The notes under the pieces are model-generated. The model saw nothing but the letters and a program-made list of their open reading frames with translations. It made no database searches and was not told the origin of the DNA. This document shows, one piece after another, positions 9,896 to 19,471 of a DNA stretch of 64,000 bases. Position 1 is the stretch's first letter. The number at the start of each line of letters is the position of its first letter. Both the position numbers and the translations under genes were made by a program. Origin of the DNA: Sphingosinicella microcystinivorans (GTDB lineage: Bacteria; Pseudomonadota; Alphaproteobacteria; Sphingomonadales; Sphingomonadaceae); the NCBI RefSeq assembly GCF_027941835.1, contig NZ_CP116005.1:3301501-3365500 (forward strand), read 5' to 3'.

Positions 9896-11548
9896 ATGAG
9901 CGAACGCGAATCGATGGCCTATGACGTCGTCATCGTCGGCGGCGGACCGGCGGGCCTCGCGTCGGCGATCCGGCTGAAGCAGCGCGCGCAGGCGGCGGGG
10001 CAGGAGATTTCGGTCTGCCTGCTCGAGAAGGGCTCGGAGATCGGTGCGCACATCCTTTCGGGCGCGGTGATCGACCCGCGCGGCCTCGACGAGCTTCTAC
10101 CGGACTGGCGCGAGATGGACGGGCACCCGCTGACGGTCGAGGTGACGTCGAACCACCACTGGATTCTCGGCAAGAGCCGCAAGTTCGATTTCCCGCACAT
10201 CCTGCTGCCGCCGTTCATGGACAACGACGGCTGCTACACGGGCAGCCTCGGCAACCTGTGCCGCTGGCTGGGGGCGCAGGCCGAGGCGCTGGGCGTCGAG
10301 ATCTTCCCCGGCTTCCCGGCGGCGGAGATCCTCTACGACGAGAACGGCGCGGTGAAGGGCGTCGCGACCGGCGACTTCGGCGTGGCGCGGGACGGCAGCC
10401 ACAAGCCGTCGTACCAGCCGGGGCTGGAGCTTCATGCGAAGTATACGATGTTTGCGGAGGGGGTGCGTGGTCATCTGACCAAGCAGCTCAAGAAAAAGTT
10501 CGCGCTCGATGCGAACAGCGAGCCGCAAGTCTATGGAATCGGGATCAAGGAACTGTGGGACGTGAGACCCGAGAACCACGACGAGGGCGCCGTCATCCAC
10601 ACGCAGGGCTGGCCGCTCGACGATGCCAACGGCGGCGGCTTCATCTACCACCAGGCGAACGGGCAGGTCGCGCTCGGCTTCGTGACGTGGCTCAACTACA
10701 AGAACCCGCACCTCTCGCCGTTCGAGGAGATGCAGCGCTGGAAGACTCACCCGGCGATCGCGAAGATGCTGGAGGGCGGCCGCCGCGTCTCCTACGGTGC
10801 GCGCGCGATCAACGACGGCGGCTATCAGGCGGTGCCGAAGCTGGTGTTCCCCGGCGGCGCGCTCGTCGGCTGCGCGGCGGGCTTCGTCAACGTGCCGCGC
10901 ATCAAGGGCTCGCACACGGCGATCAAGACCGGGATCATGGCGGCGGACGCCGCGTTCGAGGCCGTCACCGCCGGACGCGCGCAGGACGAGCTTTCCGCCT
11001 ACGCCGCCGCTTACGACGAAAGCTGGGTGAAGAAGGAACTCTTCACCGTCCGCAACACGCTGCCGCTCGTCGAGAAATTCGGCAACCTCGTCGGAACGGT
11101 GCTTGCAGGCGCGAGCATGTGGCTCGAACACTTCGGCATCCGCCTGCCGTTCACGATGAAGCACCACCCGGACAACGAGCAGCTCTGGCGCAAGGAGCAC
11201 TGCAAGAAGCCGGACTATCCGAAGCCGGACGGCGTGCTGACCTTCGACCGCCTGTCGTCGGTGTTCCTGTCGAACACCAACCACGAGGAGGACCAGCCGG
11301 TCCACCTGCAACTGAAAGACCCGTCGATCCCGATCTCGTACAACCTACCGCTCTACGACGAGCCCGCGCAGCGCTACTGCCCGGCGGGCGTCTATGAAGT
11401 GGTGGGGCTGGAGGAAGGCAATCCGCGCTTCCAGATCAACGCGCAGAACTGCGTCCACTGCAAGACGTGCGACATCAAGGACCCGACGCAGAACATCAAC
11501 TGGGTGACGCCGGAAGGCGGCGGCGGCCCCAACTATCCGAACATGTAG
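9896..11548 (+). CDS. etfD: Electron transfer flavoprotein-ubiquinone oxidoreductase
   Basis: 550 residues, the usual length. It passes electrons from ETF (reduced by acyl-CoA dehydrogenases) to ubiquinone at the inner membrane. FAD binding is shown by GGGPAG at 15-20. The C-terminal 4Fe-4S cluster ligands are C495, C519, C522 and C525 (NCVHCKTCDIKDP). It would serve the isovaleryl-CoA dehydrogenase encoded at 28146-29309. AAGG precedes the ATG at 9896. The TPR gene follows after 11 bases. Confidence 0.95.
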   Translation: MSERESMAYDVVIVGGGPAGLASAIRLKQRAQAAGQEISVCLLEKGSEIGAHILSGAVIDPRGLDELLPDWREMDGHPLTVEVTSNHHWILGKSRKFDFPHILLPPFMDNDGCYTGSLGNLCRWLGAQAEALGVEIFPGFPAAEILYDENGAVKGVATGDFGVARDGSHKPSYQPGLELHAKYTMFAEGVRGHLTKQLKKKFALDANSEPQVYGIGIKELWDVRPENHDEGAVIHTQGWPLDDANGGGFIYHQANGQVALGFVTWLNYKNPHLSPFEEMQRWKTHPAIAKMLEGGRRVSYGARAINDGGYQAVPKLVFPGGALVGCAAGFVNVPRIKGSHTAIKTGIMAADAAFEAVTAGRAQDELSAYAAAYDESWVKKELFTVRNTLPLVEKFGNLVGTVLAGASMWLEHFGIRLPFTMKHHPDNEQLWRKEHCKKPDYPKPDGVLTFDRLSSVFLSNTNHEEDQPVHLQLKDPSIPISYNLPLYDEPAQRYCPAGVYEVVGLEEGNPRFQINAQNCVHCKTCDIKDPTQNINWVTPEGGGGPNYPNM

Positions 11549-11559
11549 CGAGGTTTTCC

Positions 11560-13257
11560 ATGCGTCTGGCCGCCGCCGTTCTTCTCGCCTCGTCGCTGTT
11601 CGCGCCTGTTGCGCCCGCCGCGCAGGCGACCGTGATGCCGGTGAAGGAGGCGGACTACGGCAGCTACGTGCAGGGCCACCTCGCGCAGGCGAACGGCGAG
11701 CTTGGGCGCGCGGCCGATTATTTCGCGGGTGCGCTCACCTATGCGCCCGACGATCCCGAACTGCTGCGCCAGACCTTCGACCTCGCCATCGCGGCGGGTG
11801 ACGAGCGGCTCGCCGTCGGCGTCGGCCATCGCCTCGCCCGGCAGGACCGTTTCGACAGCGGCGTCACGCTGCTGCTCGTGGCGGATGCGATCAAGAGCAA
11901 GCGGTGGAAGGACGCGCGGGAGGCGACCGCCCGGCTCACCGACGCGGGCTTCGGCAGCTTCATCGTGCCGATCATCGACGCATGGATCGCCGAAGCGCGC
12001 GGCAAGACCGCCGACGGCATCCGCGCGCTCGACCCCGAGCCGCTGGACGGGTTCGCCCGCACCTACGTGCTGGAACACCGCGCCCACCTGCTGTTCCGCG
12101 CCAAGCGCTACGCGGAAGCCGCTGAAATCTATGACGAGCTTTCGAAGGACGATGGGGGGCGCAACATCCGTATGCGGATCGCCGCGGCGCGCGCGCTCCA
12201 GGCCGAAAAGCAGCCCGAAGAGGCGCTGAAGCGGCTGGCCGCGTCGGCGGGGCATGTCGATGTCGAGACGGCGAAGGCGGCGCTTGCCGCCGGAACGCCG
12301 ATCGTGGGCATACCGGCGAGCGCCAGCGAGGGCGTCGCGCTGCTCGCGCTGCGCATGGCGGCGGACCTCTCGCGCGAGCGGCCGATCCCGGTCGCGCTCA
12401 CGCTGGCGCGCATCGCGACGATGCTCGCGCCGGAGCAGGCGTCGGGCTGGCTGCTGACCACCGAGCTTCTCGCCGCTTCGGAGCGTTACGAGGCGGCGCT
12501 CGATGCCGTCCGCAAGGTGCGCGGCAGCGACGACGAGAAGGCGCTGGCACTAGGGCAGGAGGCCGCGATCCTCGCGCGCCTCGACCGCGAGCCCGAGGCG
12601 ATGCAGCTTCTGGAGACCGCCGCGAACGCGCCGGGCGCGCGCGCCGAGGACCTCGCGCGCTACGGCGACGCGCTGCAATCGGCGAAGCGGTTCCTCGACG
12701 CCGCCGCGGCCTACGACAAGGCGCTGGCACTCGGCCCGGCGGACCCGTCCATCGTCTGGCGGCTGCATTTCCTGAAAGGCTCGGCGCTGGAACAGGGCGG
12801 CAAGTGGCCCGAGGCGGAGGCGTCGCTGCGCGAGGCGATCCGGCTGCAACCCGCCGACGCGACGCTGCTCAACTACCTCGGCTATGCGCTGCTCGACCGC
12901 GGGCTTTCGAAGTCGGAGGCGCGCATCCTCATCGAGAAGGCGCACGCGCTCGCGCCGGAGGACGGCTACATCACCGACTCGCTCGGCTGGGCGCAGTATC
13001 AGGCGGGCGAATACGCCGCCGCCGTCGATACGCTGGAGCAGGCGGTTGCGGCGGTCGCCGACGATCCCGTCATCACCGAGCACCTCGGCGACGCCTACTG
13101 GATGGTCGGCCGCCGCATCGAGGCCCGCCACCGCTGGAAGGCCGCGCTCGACGCCGGGCCGACGCCCGAGCGCGCCCAGACGCTGGAGGCGAAGTACGAC
13201 TACGGCCTCGACCTCGCGTTGAGGGAGCTCGCGCCGAAGGATACGGCGAAGAAGTGA
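11560..13257 (+). CDS. Exported tetratricopeptide-repeat protein
   Basis: 565 residues. The first 23 form a signal peptide (RLAAAVLLASSLFAPVAPAAQA). The rest is Ala-rich helices; clear TPR units lie in the C-terminal half, for example the stretches around YGDALQSAKRFLDAAAAYDKAL, EAEASLREAIRLQPADATLLNYLGYALL and YAAAVDTLEQAVA. It probably works as a periplasmic scaffold; no enzyme motif is seen. ATG 11560 was chosen for the signal peptide. Its TGA overlaps the GTG of ispE, a common arrangement with ispE in sphingomonads, suggesting translational coupling. Confidence 0.85.
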   Translation: MRLAAAVLLASSLFAPVAPAAQATVMPVKEADYGSYVQGHLAQANGELGRAADYFAGALTYAPDDPELLRQTFDLAIAAGDERLAVGVGHRLARQDRFDSGVTLLLVADAIKSKRWKDAREATARLTDAGFGSFIVPIIDAWIAEARGKTADGIRALDPEPLDGFARTYVLEHRAHLLFRAKRYAEAAEIYDELSKDDGGRNIRMRIAAARALQAEKQPEEALKRLAASAGHVDVETAKAALAAGTPIVGIPASASEGVALLALRMAADLSRERPIPVALTLARIATMLAPEQASGWLLTTELLAASERYEAALDAVRKVRGSDDEKALALGQEAAILARLDREPEAMQLLETAANAPGARAEDLARYGDALQSAKRFLDAAAAYDKALALGPADPSIVWRLHFLKGSALEQGGKWPEAEASLREAIRLQPADATLLNYLGYALLDRGLSKSEARILIEKAHALAPEDGYITDSLGWAQYQAGEYAAAVDTLEQAVAAVADDPVITEHLGDAYWMVGRRIEARHRWKAALDAGPTPERAQTLEAKYDYGLDLALRELAPKDTAKK

Positions 13258-14102
13258 CCGGCGACGCGGCCGCCGAGACCGGCTGGGCGAAGATCAACCT
13301 CGCGCTCCACGTGCGCCGACGCCGCGCGGACGGCTACCACGACATCGAGACGATCTTCGCGTTCGCGGATTTCGGCGACATGCTCACCGTGCGGGCGGCG
13401 GATGACGTCACGCTCACGATCTGCGGCCCGTTCGGCGCGGGCCTGTCGGCGGACGAGGGCAACCTCGTGATGCGGGCGGCGCGGGCGCTCGCGGGCGCCT
13501 GTGGCATCGCGGCGGGCGCGGCGCTCGCGCTCGACAAGCGCCTGCCGGTCGCCTCGGGAATCGGCGGCGGCTCGGCGGACGCGGCGGCGGCGCTGCGGCT
13601 GCTGAACCGTTTCTGGGGCATCGGCGCCGACGAGGCGGCGCTGCGCGCAATCGCCGCACCGCTCGGCGCGGACGTGCCCGCCTGCGTCGGCAGCCGCACG
13701 CAGCGCGGCGACGGGGCAGGGGAGCAGCTTCGCGGCCTCGCCGACGACGACCTGAGGGGCAAGGCCGTGTTGCTCGTCAATCCGGGCGTGCCGCTCGCGA
13801 CCGGACCCGTGTTCGCCGCGTGGGACGGCATCGACCGGGGCACGCTTGCAGGCGGCCCGCCGCTCGCCGCCGCAAAGGGCGCCCGCAACGACCTCCAAGC
13901 GCCCGCCGTTTCGTTGTGCCCCGCCATCGGTGCGGTGCTCGAAGCGCTGGCCGCCCGGCCGGGCGCGGCGCTCACGCGCATGTCCGGGTCGGGCGCGACC
14001 TGCTTCGCGCTGTTCGAAGCCGATGCGGACGCGGAGGCGGCGCGCGCCGCCATCGCGTCCGCGCATCCGGGCTGGTGGGCGGCGGCGGGCAGACTGCGCT
14101 GA
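13254..14102 (+). CDS. ispE: 4-diphosphocytidyl-2-C-methyl-D-erythritol kinase
   Basis: 282 residues from a GTG that overlaps the upstream stop (GTGA). It phosphorylates CDP-methylerythritol in the MEP isoprenoid pathway; dxr of the same pathway is at 20992. The GHMP-kinase ATP motif PVASGIGGGSADAAA lies at 98-112, the substrate-binding WAKINLALHV at 11-20, and the C-terminal glycine motif is MSGSGATCFALF. No better ATG start is available in frame. Confidence 0.93.
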   Translation: MTGDAAAETGWAKINLALHVRRRRADGYHDIETIFAFADFGDMLTVRAADDVTLTICGPFGAGLSADEGNLVMRAARALAGACGIAAGAALALDKRLPVASGIGGGSADAAAALRLLNRFWGIGADEAALRAIAAPLGADVPACVGSRTQRGDGAGEQLRGLADDDLRGKAVLLVNPGVPLATGPVFAAWDGIDRGTLAGGPPLAAAKGARNDLQAPAVSLCPAIGAVLEALAARPGAALTRMSGSGATCFALFEADADAEAARAAIASAHPGWWAAAGRLR

Positions 14103-14189
14103 CTGTCCCGGAACGGGGCAGGCGGCACAGGTCCGCAAAAGTGACGTCACTCGCAACCGATTGATTCGAAACGATTGATGTTCTGGCAT

Positions 14190-14333
14190 TGGCCTTGCTG
14201 CGGCAGGACCGGCAGCGCGAGGATGTCTGTACGGACAGGCCCCGCAGCTTTCGGTCTGGGTCGATTGCCTGAGCTGACCCACACCGAGAAACTGACGGCG
14301 GAACGCATCGAGTTTGCGTCCGCCGTTTTTTTT
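14190..14333 (+). ncRNA. Candidate structured small RNA ending in an intrinsic terminator
   Basis: The stretch after ispE folds on paper into three successive hairpins: GCTGCGG (from about 14198) with CCGCAGC (to about 14248), TTTCGGT with ACCGAGAAA enclosing GGGTC/GACCC (about 14249-14291), and the terminator at 14295-14333. It has no good ORF. It does not match any RNA family I can recognise. It could instead be a 3' untranslated region of ispE; the 5' end is a guess. Confidence 0.4.
14295..14333 (+). terminator. Rho-independent terminator
   Basis: ACGGCGGAACGCA (14295-14307) pairs with TGCGTCCGCCGT (14315-14326), leaving one bulged A and a short loop. It is followed by a run of eight T residues (14326-14333), unusual in this G+C-rich DNA. 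It ends transcription coming from ispE or from the candidate RNA upstream. Confidence 0.8.
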
Positions 14334-14346
14334 GTGCGCCAAGCAC

Positions 14347-14397
14347 TTAGACCGCAATCGGCTCCAGTTGAATCAACCTGAACCGATTGCGGCCTAA
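14347..14397. repeat. Long inverted repeat (cruciform-type)
   Basis: The arm TTAGACCGCAATCGG (14347-14361) pairs with CCGATTGCGGCCTAA (14383-14397) with one mismatch. The centre contains a second dyad, GTTGAATCAAC (14367-14377). It sits between the terminator at 14295-14333 and the next hairpin. The ACCGATT core recurs nearby at 14156 and 14411. Confidence 0.75.
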
Positions 14398-14420
14398 GCT
14401 GTTGATGAGAGACCGATTCA

Positions 14421-14457
14421 CGTTTGGGATGGAAGCGTCGCGCTTCCATCCCAAACG
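14421..14457. repeat. Perfect 17-bp hairpin with 3-nt loop
   Basis: CGTTTGGGATGGAAGCG (14421-14437) is followed by TCG and then its exact reverse complement (14441-14457). There is no T-tract, so it is not a typical terminator. It lies 50 bases before the CHAD gene. It is probably one copy of a dispersed palindromic element. The remaining bases of the 14103-14506 gap show no gene. Confidence 0.8.
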
Positions 14458-14506
14458 ATCAGGCTCTATAGCGGCTTGCTGAAACAGGGCGGAGCGATAT
14501 CGACTT

Positions 14507-15391
14507 ATGGCCTATCGTTTCACGTCGGGCGACGCGGATGTCGAGGCGGCGCTCAGGCGGATCGCGGCCGAGCAGCTTGACGGCGCGCTCGCCGCGCTGG
14601 CGACGGCGGACGACGATCTCGAACGCAGCGTCCACGGCGTCCGCACCGCCACCAAGCGGCTGCGCGCGCTGCTGCGGCTGCTGCGCGCGGCCTTTCCGGG
14701 CCATGCCGACGCGAACGCCGCGCTGCGCGCGCTCGCCGGACGGCTCGCGGACGTGCGCGAGGCGCAGGTGCTGCTCGCGACGTTCGACAGCGTTGCGGGC
14801 GAAGCGGGCAGGAGCGGCAGGGGCGGCGGCAAGACGATCGCCGCATTCCGGGCGGAGCTGGAGGCCGACGCGCAGGCGGCCGCGGAGCGCGTGCGCGGCG
14901 CGGTGCTGGACGAGACGGAGGCGCGGCTGCTCGCCCTGAGAAGCGCCGTGGGAGACTGGACGCTCGAACGCGACGGCTTCGGCGCGCTCCGCAAGGGGCT
15001 GCGGCGGACCTGCCGCAAGGCGTCGGCGCTGATGGCCGAGGCGGCGGGCGGCGACATCGAGGCCTTCCACGAGTGGCGCAAGCACGTCAAGGACCACGGC
15101 TTCCAGGTGCGGCTGCTCCACGACATCGACCCCGGCCTCGGCGCGCGCGGCGAGATGCTGGGCCGGCTCGGCAACCTCCTCGGCGAGCAGCACGACCTCT
15201 GCGCGCTGGAGGCGCGGCTTCACGAGCGCCCGGAAAAGACGCTGCGGCGTCTGGAAAAGGCCGCGGCCGAACGGCGGCACGGGCTCGAGAAGGAGGCGCT
15301 GAAGCTCGGCGCCGTGCTGTTCGAGGAGTCCTGCAAGGCACGCCTCCGCCGCTGGGAGCGCGCGTGGAGCGGCTGGCGCGCCGCCGCGTGA
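14507..15391 (+). CDS. CHAD domain protein
   Basis: 294 residues, nearly all one CHAD domain: helical, rich in paired Arg/Lys/His positions, with the two conserved signatures VHGVRTATKRLRALLRLLR near the N-terminus and FHEWRKHVKDHGFQVRLL in the second half. CHAD domains bind polyphosphate through these basic residues and are often encoded next to or fused with CYTH domains. Here the CYTH partner is a separate gene 28 bases downstream. No transmembrane segment is seen. Confidence 0.92.
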   Translation: MAYRFTSGDADVEAALRRIAAEQLDGALAALATADDDLERSVHGVRTATKRLRALLRLLRAAFPGHADANAALRALAGRLADVREAQVLLATFDSVAGEAGRSGRGGGKTIAAFRAELEADAQAAAERVRGAVLDETEARLLALRSAVGDWTLERDGFGALRKGLRRTCRKASALMAEAAGGDIEAFHEWRKHVKDHGFQVRLLHDIDPGLGARGEMLGRLGNLLGEQHDLCALEARLHERPEKTLRRLEKAAAERRHGLEKEALKLGAVLFEESCKARLRRWERAWSGWRAAA

Positions 15392-15419
15392 CGGGCAAGC
15401 GCATGATGGCCAGGATCTG

Positions 15420-15893
15420 ATGGCACGCGAGATCGAGCGCAAGTTCCTGGTGGCGGGAGACGGCTGGCGCGCCAATGTCGTGCGCAGCCGGGCGATGGCG
15501 CAGGCCTATATCGCGCGCGGCGCGCACGCCTCGGTCCGCGTCCGCATCATCGACGAGGCGCTGGGCAGGCTCACCATCAAGGGCCGCGCCTCCGGCCTCG
15601 CCCGCGACGAGTTCGAATACGACATACCGCCGGAGGACGCGCGGGCGCTGATCGCGCTGCGCAGCGGGCGTTTGCTCGCCAAGCGGCGATATGACGTCGT
15701 CGAGGACGGGCGGCTCTGGGAGGTCGATGTTTTCGAAGGCGCGTTTTCCGGCCTCGTGATCGCGGAGTGCGAGCTGGAGCGCGAGGACGAAGCCGTGATC
15801 CGGCCCGGCTGGCTGGGGCGGGAAGTGACCGCCGATCCGCGCTACTACAACGCGGCGCTCGCCGCGCATGGCCTGCCGCCATCGGATCAGTAG
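15420..15893 (+). CDS. CYTH domain protein (triphosphate tunnel metalloenzyme)
   Basis: 157 residues. The defining EIERKFLV motif is at 4-11, followed by alternating acidic and basic strands (RVRIID, RLTIKGRASG, EFEYDIP, KRRYDVVEDG, EVDVFEG, IAECELE) that line the tunnel. Stand-alone bacterial CYTH proteins hydrolyse inorganic triphosphate or related compounds. With the preceding CHAD gene it forms a probable polyphosphate-metabolism pair. Its stop overlaps the end of a small convergent gene by 7 bases. Confidence 0.92.
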   Translation: MAREIERKFLVAGDGWRANVVRSRAMAQAYIARGAHASVRVRIIDEALGRLTIKGRASGLARDEFEYDIPPEDARALIALRSGRLLAKRRYDVVEDGRLWEVDVFEGAFSGLVIAECELEREDEAVIRPGWLGREVTADPRYYNAALAAHGLPPSDQ

Positions 15894-16105
15894 GCGGCGA
15901 ACACCGGCTTGCCGCGTCTGGCGGCCGGGGCCTTCGGCGTCTCGAACGGGCAGACCGTGCCGCGCGCGTGGATATTGATCTGGAGCGTGGGGGCGCCGCC
16001 GCTGAACAGCACGAACACGCCGCCGGGCGCGGCCCTGCCGTCGCCGGGGGCCGCCGAACCCGCGGCCGCCACGGCCGCACCGAGAATGAGCGCAGACTTG
16101 AGCAT
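15887..16105 (-). CDS. Small exported protein of unknown function
   Basis: 72 residues. Residues 1-19 look like a signal peptide (LKSALILGAAVAAAGSA). The rest has a short hydrophobic strand VFVLFSGG, one cysteine and a basic Pro-rich tail. GGGAGGA lies eight bases upstream of the ATG at 16105, which supports translation from here rather than from the longer reading at 16183. It shares a 200-base divergent promoter region with rpsB. No family is recognised. Confidence 0.6.
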   Translation of the reverse strand: MLKSALILGAAVAAAGSAAPGDGRAAPGGVFVLFSGGAPTLQINIHARGTVCPFETPKAPAARRGKPVFAAY

Positions 16106-16188
16106 GTCGTCCTCCCGAGACGATCTTGCGCCTGATACGCGATACACGGCTTCCGTCCCCCGGACAATCGCCGTGCGGCGCACAGCCC

Positions 16189-16216
16189 TTGCATTTCGCG
16201 GCGCACGGCGTTAAGG
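16189..16216 (+). promoter_or_regulatory. Possible sigma-70-type promoter for rpsB
   Basis: TTGCAT (16189-16194), a 16-base spacer and TTAAGG (16211-16216) lie about 90 bases before the rpsB start. The match to consensus is partial. Confidence 0.3.
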
Positions 16217-16307
16217 GGCGCGCCATTCCACAGATGCGGGAACATATCCGGTGGGTGGCCAGCCGCCTTCCTCCTGCATCGAGGTAGAACCGGAAGGAGA
16301 AACGAAC

Positions 16308-17057
16308 ATGGCGGCACCCGTCGTCACGATGGCGCAGCTTTTGGAAGCCGGCGCCCACTTTGGTCATCAGACGCACCGTTGGAACCCGAAGATGAAGCCT
16401 TACATCTTCGGCGACCGCAACGGCGTGCACATCATCGACCTGTCGCAGTCCGTGCCGCAGTTCGCGCGCGCGCTGGAGTTCGTCCGCGCCACCGTCGCGG
16501 CCGGCGGCAAGGTGCTGTTCGTCGGCACCAAGCGGCAGGCGCAGGAGCCGATCGCGGAAGCCGCGCGCCGCTCGCGCCAGCACTTCGTCAACCACCGCTG
16601 GCTGGGCGGCATGCTCACCAACTGGAAGACGATCTCGCAGTCGATCCGCAAGTTCAAGCAGCTCGAGGAGCAGCTTGCCGGCGACACGCACGGCCTCACC
16701 AAGAAGGAAGTGCTGAAGATGACGCGCGAGCGCGACAAGTTCGAAGCCTCGCTCGGCGGCATCCGCGACATGGGCGGCCTGCCGGACGTGATGTTCGTCA
16801 TCGACACCAACAAGGAAGACCTCGCCGTCAAGGAAGCCAACGTGCTCGGCATCCCGGTGATCGCCATCCTCGACACGAACAGCGACCCGAGCGGCATCGC
16901 CTTCCCGATCCCGGGCAACGACGACGCCTCGCGCGCCATCCGCCTCTACTGCGACGCCATCGCGGACGCGGTGCTCGGCGGCAGCCAGAACCGTCAGCGC
17001 GACCTCGGCGCCGACATCGGCGCGTCGGCGGAGCCGCCGGCCGAAGTGGCCGCCTGA
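16308..17057 (+). CDS. rpsB: 30S ribosomal protein S2
   Basis: 249 residues, usual length. It binds the small subunit and is needed for recruiting S1. Signatures are [20 protein letters not shown] at the start and [19 protein letters not shown] in the centre. ATG 16308 is preceded by GGAAGGAGA; the earlier GTG at 16251 has no family support. It begins the rpsB-tsf-pyrH-frr cluster. A GC-rich hairpin (about 17065-17089) lies between it and tsf. Confidence 0.98.
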   Translation: MAAPVVTMAQLLEAGAHFGHQTHRWNPKMKPYIFGDRNGVHIIDLSQSVPQFARALEFVRATVAAGGKVLFVGTKRQAQEPIAEAARRSRQHFVNHRWLGGMLTNWKTISQSIRKFKQLEEQLAGDTHGLTKKEVLKMTRERDKFEASLGGIRDMGGLPDVMFVIDTNKEDLAVKEANVLGIPVIAILDTNSDPSGIAFPIPGNDDASRAIRLYCDAIADAVLGGSQNRQRDLGADIGASAEPPAEVAA

Positions 17058-17160
17058 CGCCCCACGCGCCGCTTTTCGGGCGGCGTGTCACAAAACGGCA
17101 AGGGGCGGCGCCGTAACGGGCAGCCGCCCCGCCTCATTCAAAGACAGAAGGGAATTGCAC

Positions 17161-18087
17161 ATGGCCGCGATCACGGCACAGCTGGTCAAGGACCTGCGCG
17201 AGCAGACCGGCGCCGGCATGATGGACGCCAAGAAGGCGCTCACCGAAACGGACGGCGATTTCGAGGCCGCGGTCGACTGGCTGCGCGCCAAGGGCCTCGC
17301 CACCGCCGCCAAGAAGGCGGGCCGCACCGCCGCCGAGGGCCTCGTCGGCGTCGCCACCAGCGGCACCAAGGGCGCGGCGGTCGAGGTGAACTCGGAAACC
17401 GACTTCGTCGCCAAGAACGACATCTTTCAGGGCTTCGTGCGCGAAGTGACCGGCCTCGCGCTCGCGAGCGGCACCACGGACGTCGCCGCGCTCGGCGCGC
17501 AGGCGACCGCCGCCGGCAAGCCGGTCTCGGAAGCGCTGACCGACAATATCGCGAAAATCGGCGAGAACCAGTCGCTGCGCCGCATCGCGCAGGTCTCGGT
17601 GCCCGCGGGCGTCGTGTCGTCCTACGTGCACAACGCCGCCGCGCCGGGCCTCGGCAAGATCGGCGTGCTCGTCGCGCTCGAGTCGACGGCGGACACGGCC
17701 AAGCTCGAGGAGCTGGGCAAGCAGCTCGCCATGCACATCGCCGCGGCGAACCCGCTGGCGCTCGACGAGACCGGCGTCGACCCGGCGGTCGTGGAACGCG
17801 AGCGTTCGATCGCGCGCGAGAAGGCGGCGCAGTCGGGCAAGCCCGCCGACATCGTCGAGAAGATGGTGGAAGGCGGCGTCCGCAAGTTCCTCGGCGAGTC
17901 GACGCTGCTCGGCCAGATCTTCGTGATCGACGGCAAGAGCAAGGTCTCCGAGGTGGTCGCCAAGGCCGGCAAGGACCTCGGCGCGCCGGTGAAGATCGCC
18001 CAGTTCGTGCGCTTCCAGCTCGGCGAGGGCATCGAGAAGGAAGAGACCGATTTCGCGGCCGAGGTCGCCGCGGCCGTCGGTCGCTGA
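17161..18087 (+). CDS. tsf: Translation elongation factor Ts
   Basis: 308 residues. It is the nucleotide exchange factor for EF-Tu. The N-terminal UBA-like domain ([23 protein letters not shown]) and the first core signature with TDFVAKN are clear. ATG 17161 follows AGAAGGGA. A G+C-rich dyad after the stop (about 18100-18135) may weaken transcription into pyrH. Confidence 0.98.
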   Translation: MAAITAQLVKDLREQTGAGMMDAKKALTETDGDFEAAVDWLRAKGLATAAKKAGRTAAEGLVGVATSGTKGAAVEVNSETDFVAKNDIFQGFVREVTGLALASGTTDVAALGAQATAAGKPVSEALTDNIAKIGENQSLRRIAQVSVPAGVVSSYVHNAAAPGLGKIGVLVALESTADTAKLEELGKQLAMHIAAANPLALDETGVDPAVVERERSIAREKAAQSGKPADIVEKMVEGGVRKFLGESTLLGQIFVIDGKSKVSEVVAKAGKDLGAPVKIAQFVRFQLGEGIEKEETDFAAEVAAAVGR

Positions 18088-18178
18088 TATTTCAGCCGGG
18101 AGCGGGGCGGCGGCGCTTGTCCGCCCCCCGCCGGCCAACTAAGGTGCGCCCCGCGTATCGGGAGGCGCGACGAAAAGC

Positions 18179-18898
18179 ATGTCATCGAAGCCGTTCAAGC
18201 GCATTCTTCTGAAATTGTCGGGCGAGGCGCTGATGGGCGACCAGTCGTTCGGCATCGACACCGCCACGGTCACGCGCGTCGCCGACGAGGTCCGCATCGC
18301 CAAGGAAGCGGGCTTCGAGCTTTGCCTCGTCGTCGGCGGCGGCAACATCTTCCGCGGGCTCGCGGCGGCCGACCAGGGCTTCGACCGGGCGAGCGCCGAC
18401 TACATGGGTATGCTCGCGACCGTGATGAACGCGCTCGCCGTGCAGAACAGCCTCGAGCGCATGGGCGTCGACACGCGCGTCCAGTCCGCGATCCCGATGT
18501 CGAGCGTCTGCGAGCCCTACATCCGCCGCCGCGCCGTGCGGCACATGGAGAAGGGCCGCATCGTCATCTTCGCGGCGGGCACCGGCAACCCGTTCTTCAC
18601 GACCGACACCGCCGCCGCGCTCCGCGCCGCCGAGATGCAGTGCGACGCGCTGTTCAAGGGCACCAGCGTCGACGGCGTGTACAACGCCGATCCGAAGAAG
18701 GACAAGAACGCGACACGTTACGACTCATTGAGTTACGACAAGGTGCTCGCGGACAATCTCAAGGTGATGGACGCCTCCGCCGTGGCGCTGTGCCGCGAGA
18801 ACGCCATTCCGATCGTCGTCTTCAACATCCGGGAACACGGCAATCTCGCGCGGGTTCTTGCGGGCGAAGGCGTATCCACGATCGTGCGCAACCGATAG
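18179..18898 (+). CDS. pyrH: UMP kinase
   Basis: 239 residues. It phosphorylates UMP to UDP for pyrimidine nucleotide synthesis. It shows the amino-acid-kinase fold: [13 protein letters not shown] at the N-terminus, [10 protein letters not shown], and the C-terminal CTP/UTP-type loop [14 protein letters not shown]. It lies between tsf and frr as in most bacteria. Confidence 0.98.
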   Translation: MSSKPFKRILLKLSGEALMGDQSFGIDTATVTRVADEVRIAKEAGFELCLVVGGGNIFRGLAAADQGFDRASADYMGMLATVMNALAVQNSLERMGVDTRVQSAIPMSSVCEPYIRRRAVRHMEKGRIVIFAAGTGNPFFTTDTAAALRAAEMQCDALFKGTSVDGVYNADPKKDKNATRYDSLSYDKVLADNLKVMDASAVALCRENAIPIVVFNIREHGNLARVLAGEGVSTIVRNR

Positions 18899-18916
18899 AA
18901 CCCGAGGGGACCGAGC

Positions 18917-19471
18917 ATGAGCTACAACAAGGCTGACATCGAACGGCGCATGGCCGGCGCGCTGGACGCGCTGAAGCACGATCTCGGCGGCCTGCGCACG
19001 GGCCGCGCCTCCACGTCGCTGCTGGACCCGGTCAATGTCGAGGTCTACGGCGCGCACATGCCGCTCAACCAGGTGGCGACGGTGACGGCGCCCGAGCCCC
19101 GGATGCTGTCCGTGCAGGTCTGGGACCGCAGCAACGTGCAGCCGGTCGAAAAGGCGATCCGCGCCGCCGGGCTCGGCCTCAACCCGATCGTCGACGGCCA
19201 GACGCTGCGCCTGCCGATCCCCGATCTCACCGAGGAACGCCGCAAGGAACTCGCCAAGCTCGCCTCGCAGTACGGCGAGAAGGCGAAGATCGCGGTCCGC
19301 AACGTCCGCCGCGACGGCATGGACGCGCTGAAGGTATCCGAGAAGAAGGGCGAGATCGGCAAGGACGAGGAAAAGCGCCTCGAAACCGAAGTGCAGAAGC
19401 TGACCGACAAGGCGATTGCCGATGTCGACGCCATCTGCGCCGCCAAGGAAAAGGAAATCCTCGGCCAGTGA
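18917..19471 (+). CDS. frr: Ribosome recycling factor
   Basis: 184 residues, exact family size. It splits post-termination ribosomes with EF-G. Recognised by [35 protein letters not shown] and [15 protein letters not shown] precedes the ATG. Its TGA overlaps the GTG of uppS. Confidence 0.98.
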   Translation: MSYNKADIERRMAGALDALKHDLGGLRTGRASTSLLDPVNVEVYGAHMPLNQVATVTAPEPRMLSVQVWDRSNVQPVEKAIRAAGLGLNPIVDGQTLRLPIPDLTEERRKELAKLASQYGEKAKIAVRNVRRDGMDALKVSEKKGEIGKDEEKRLETEVQKLTDKAIADVDAICAAKEKEILGQ

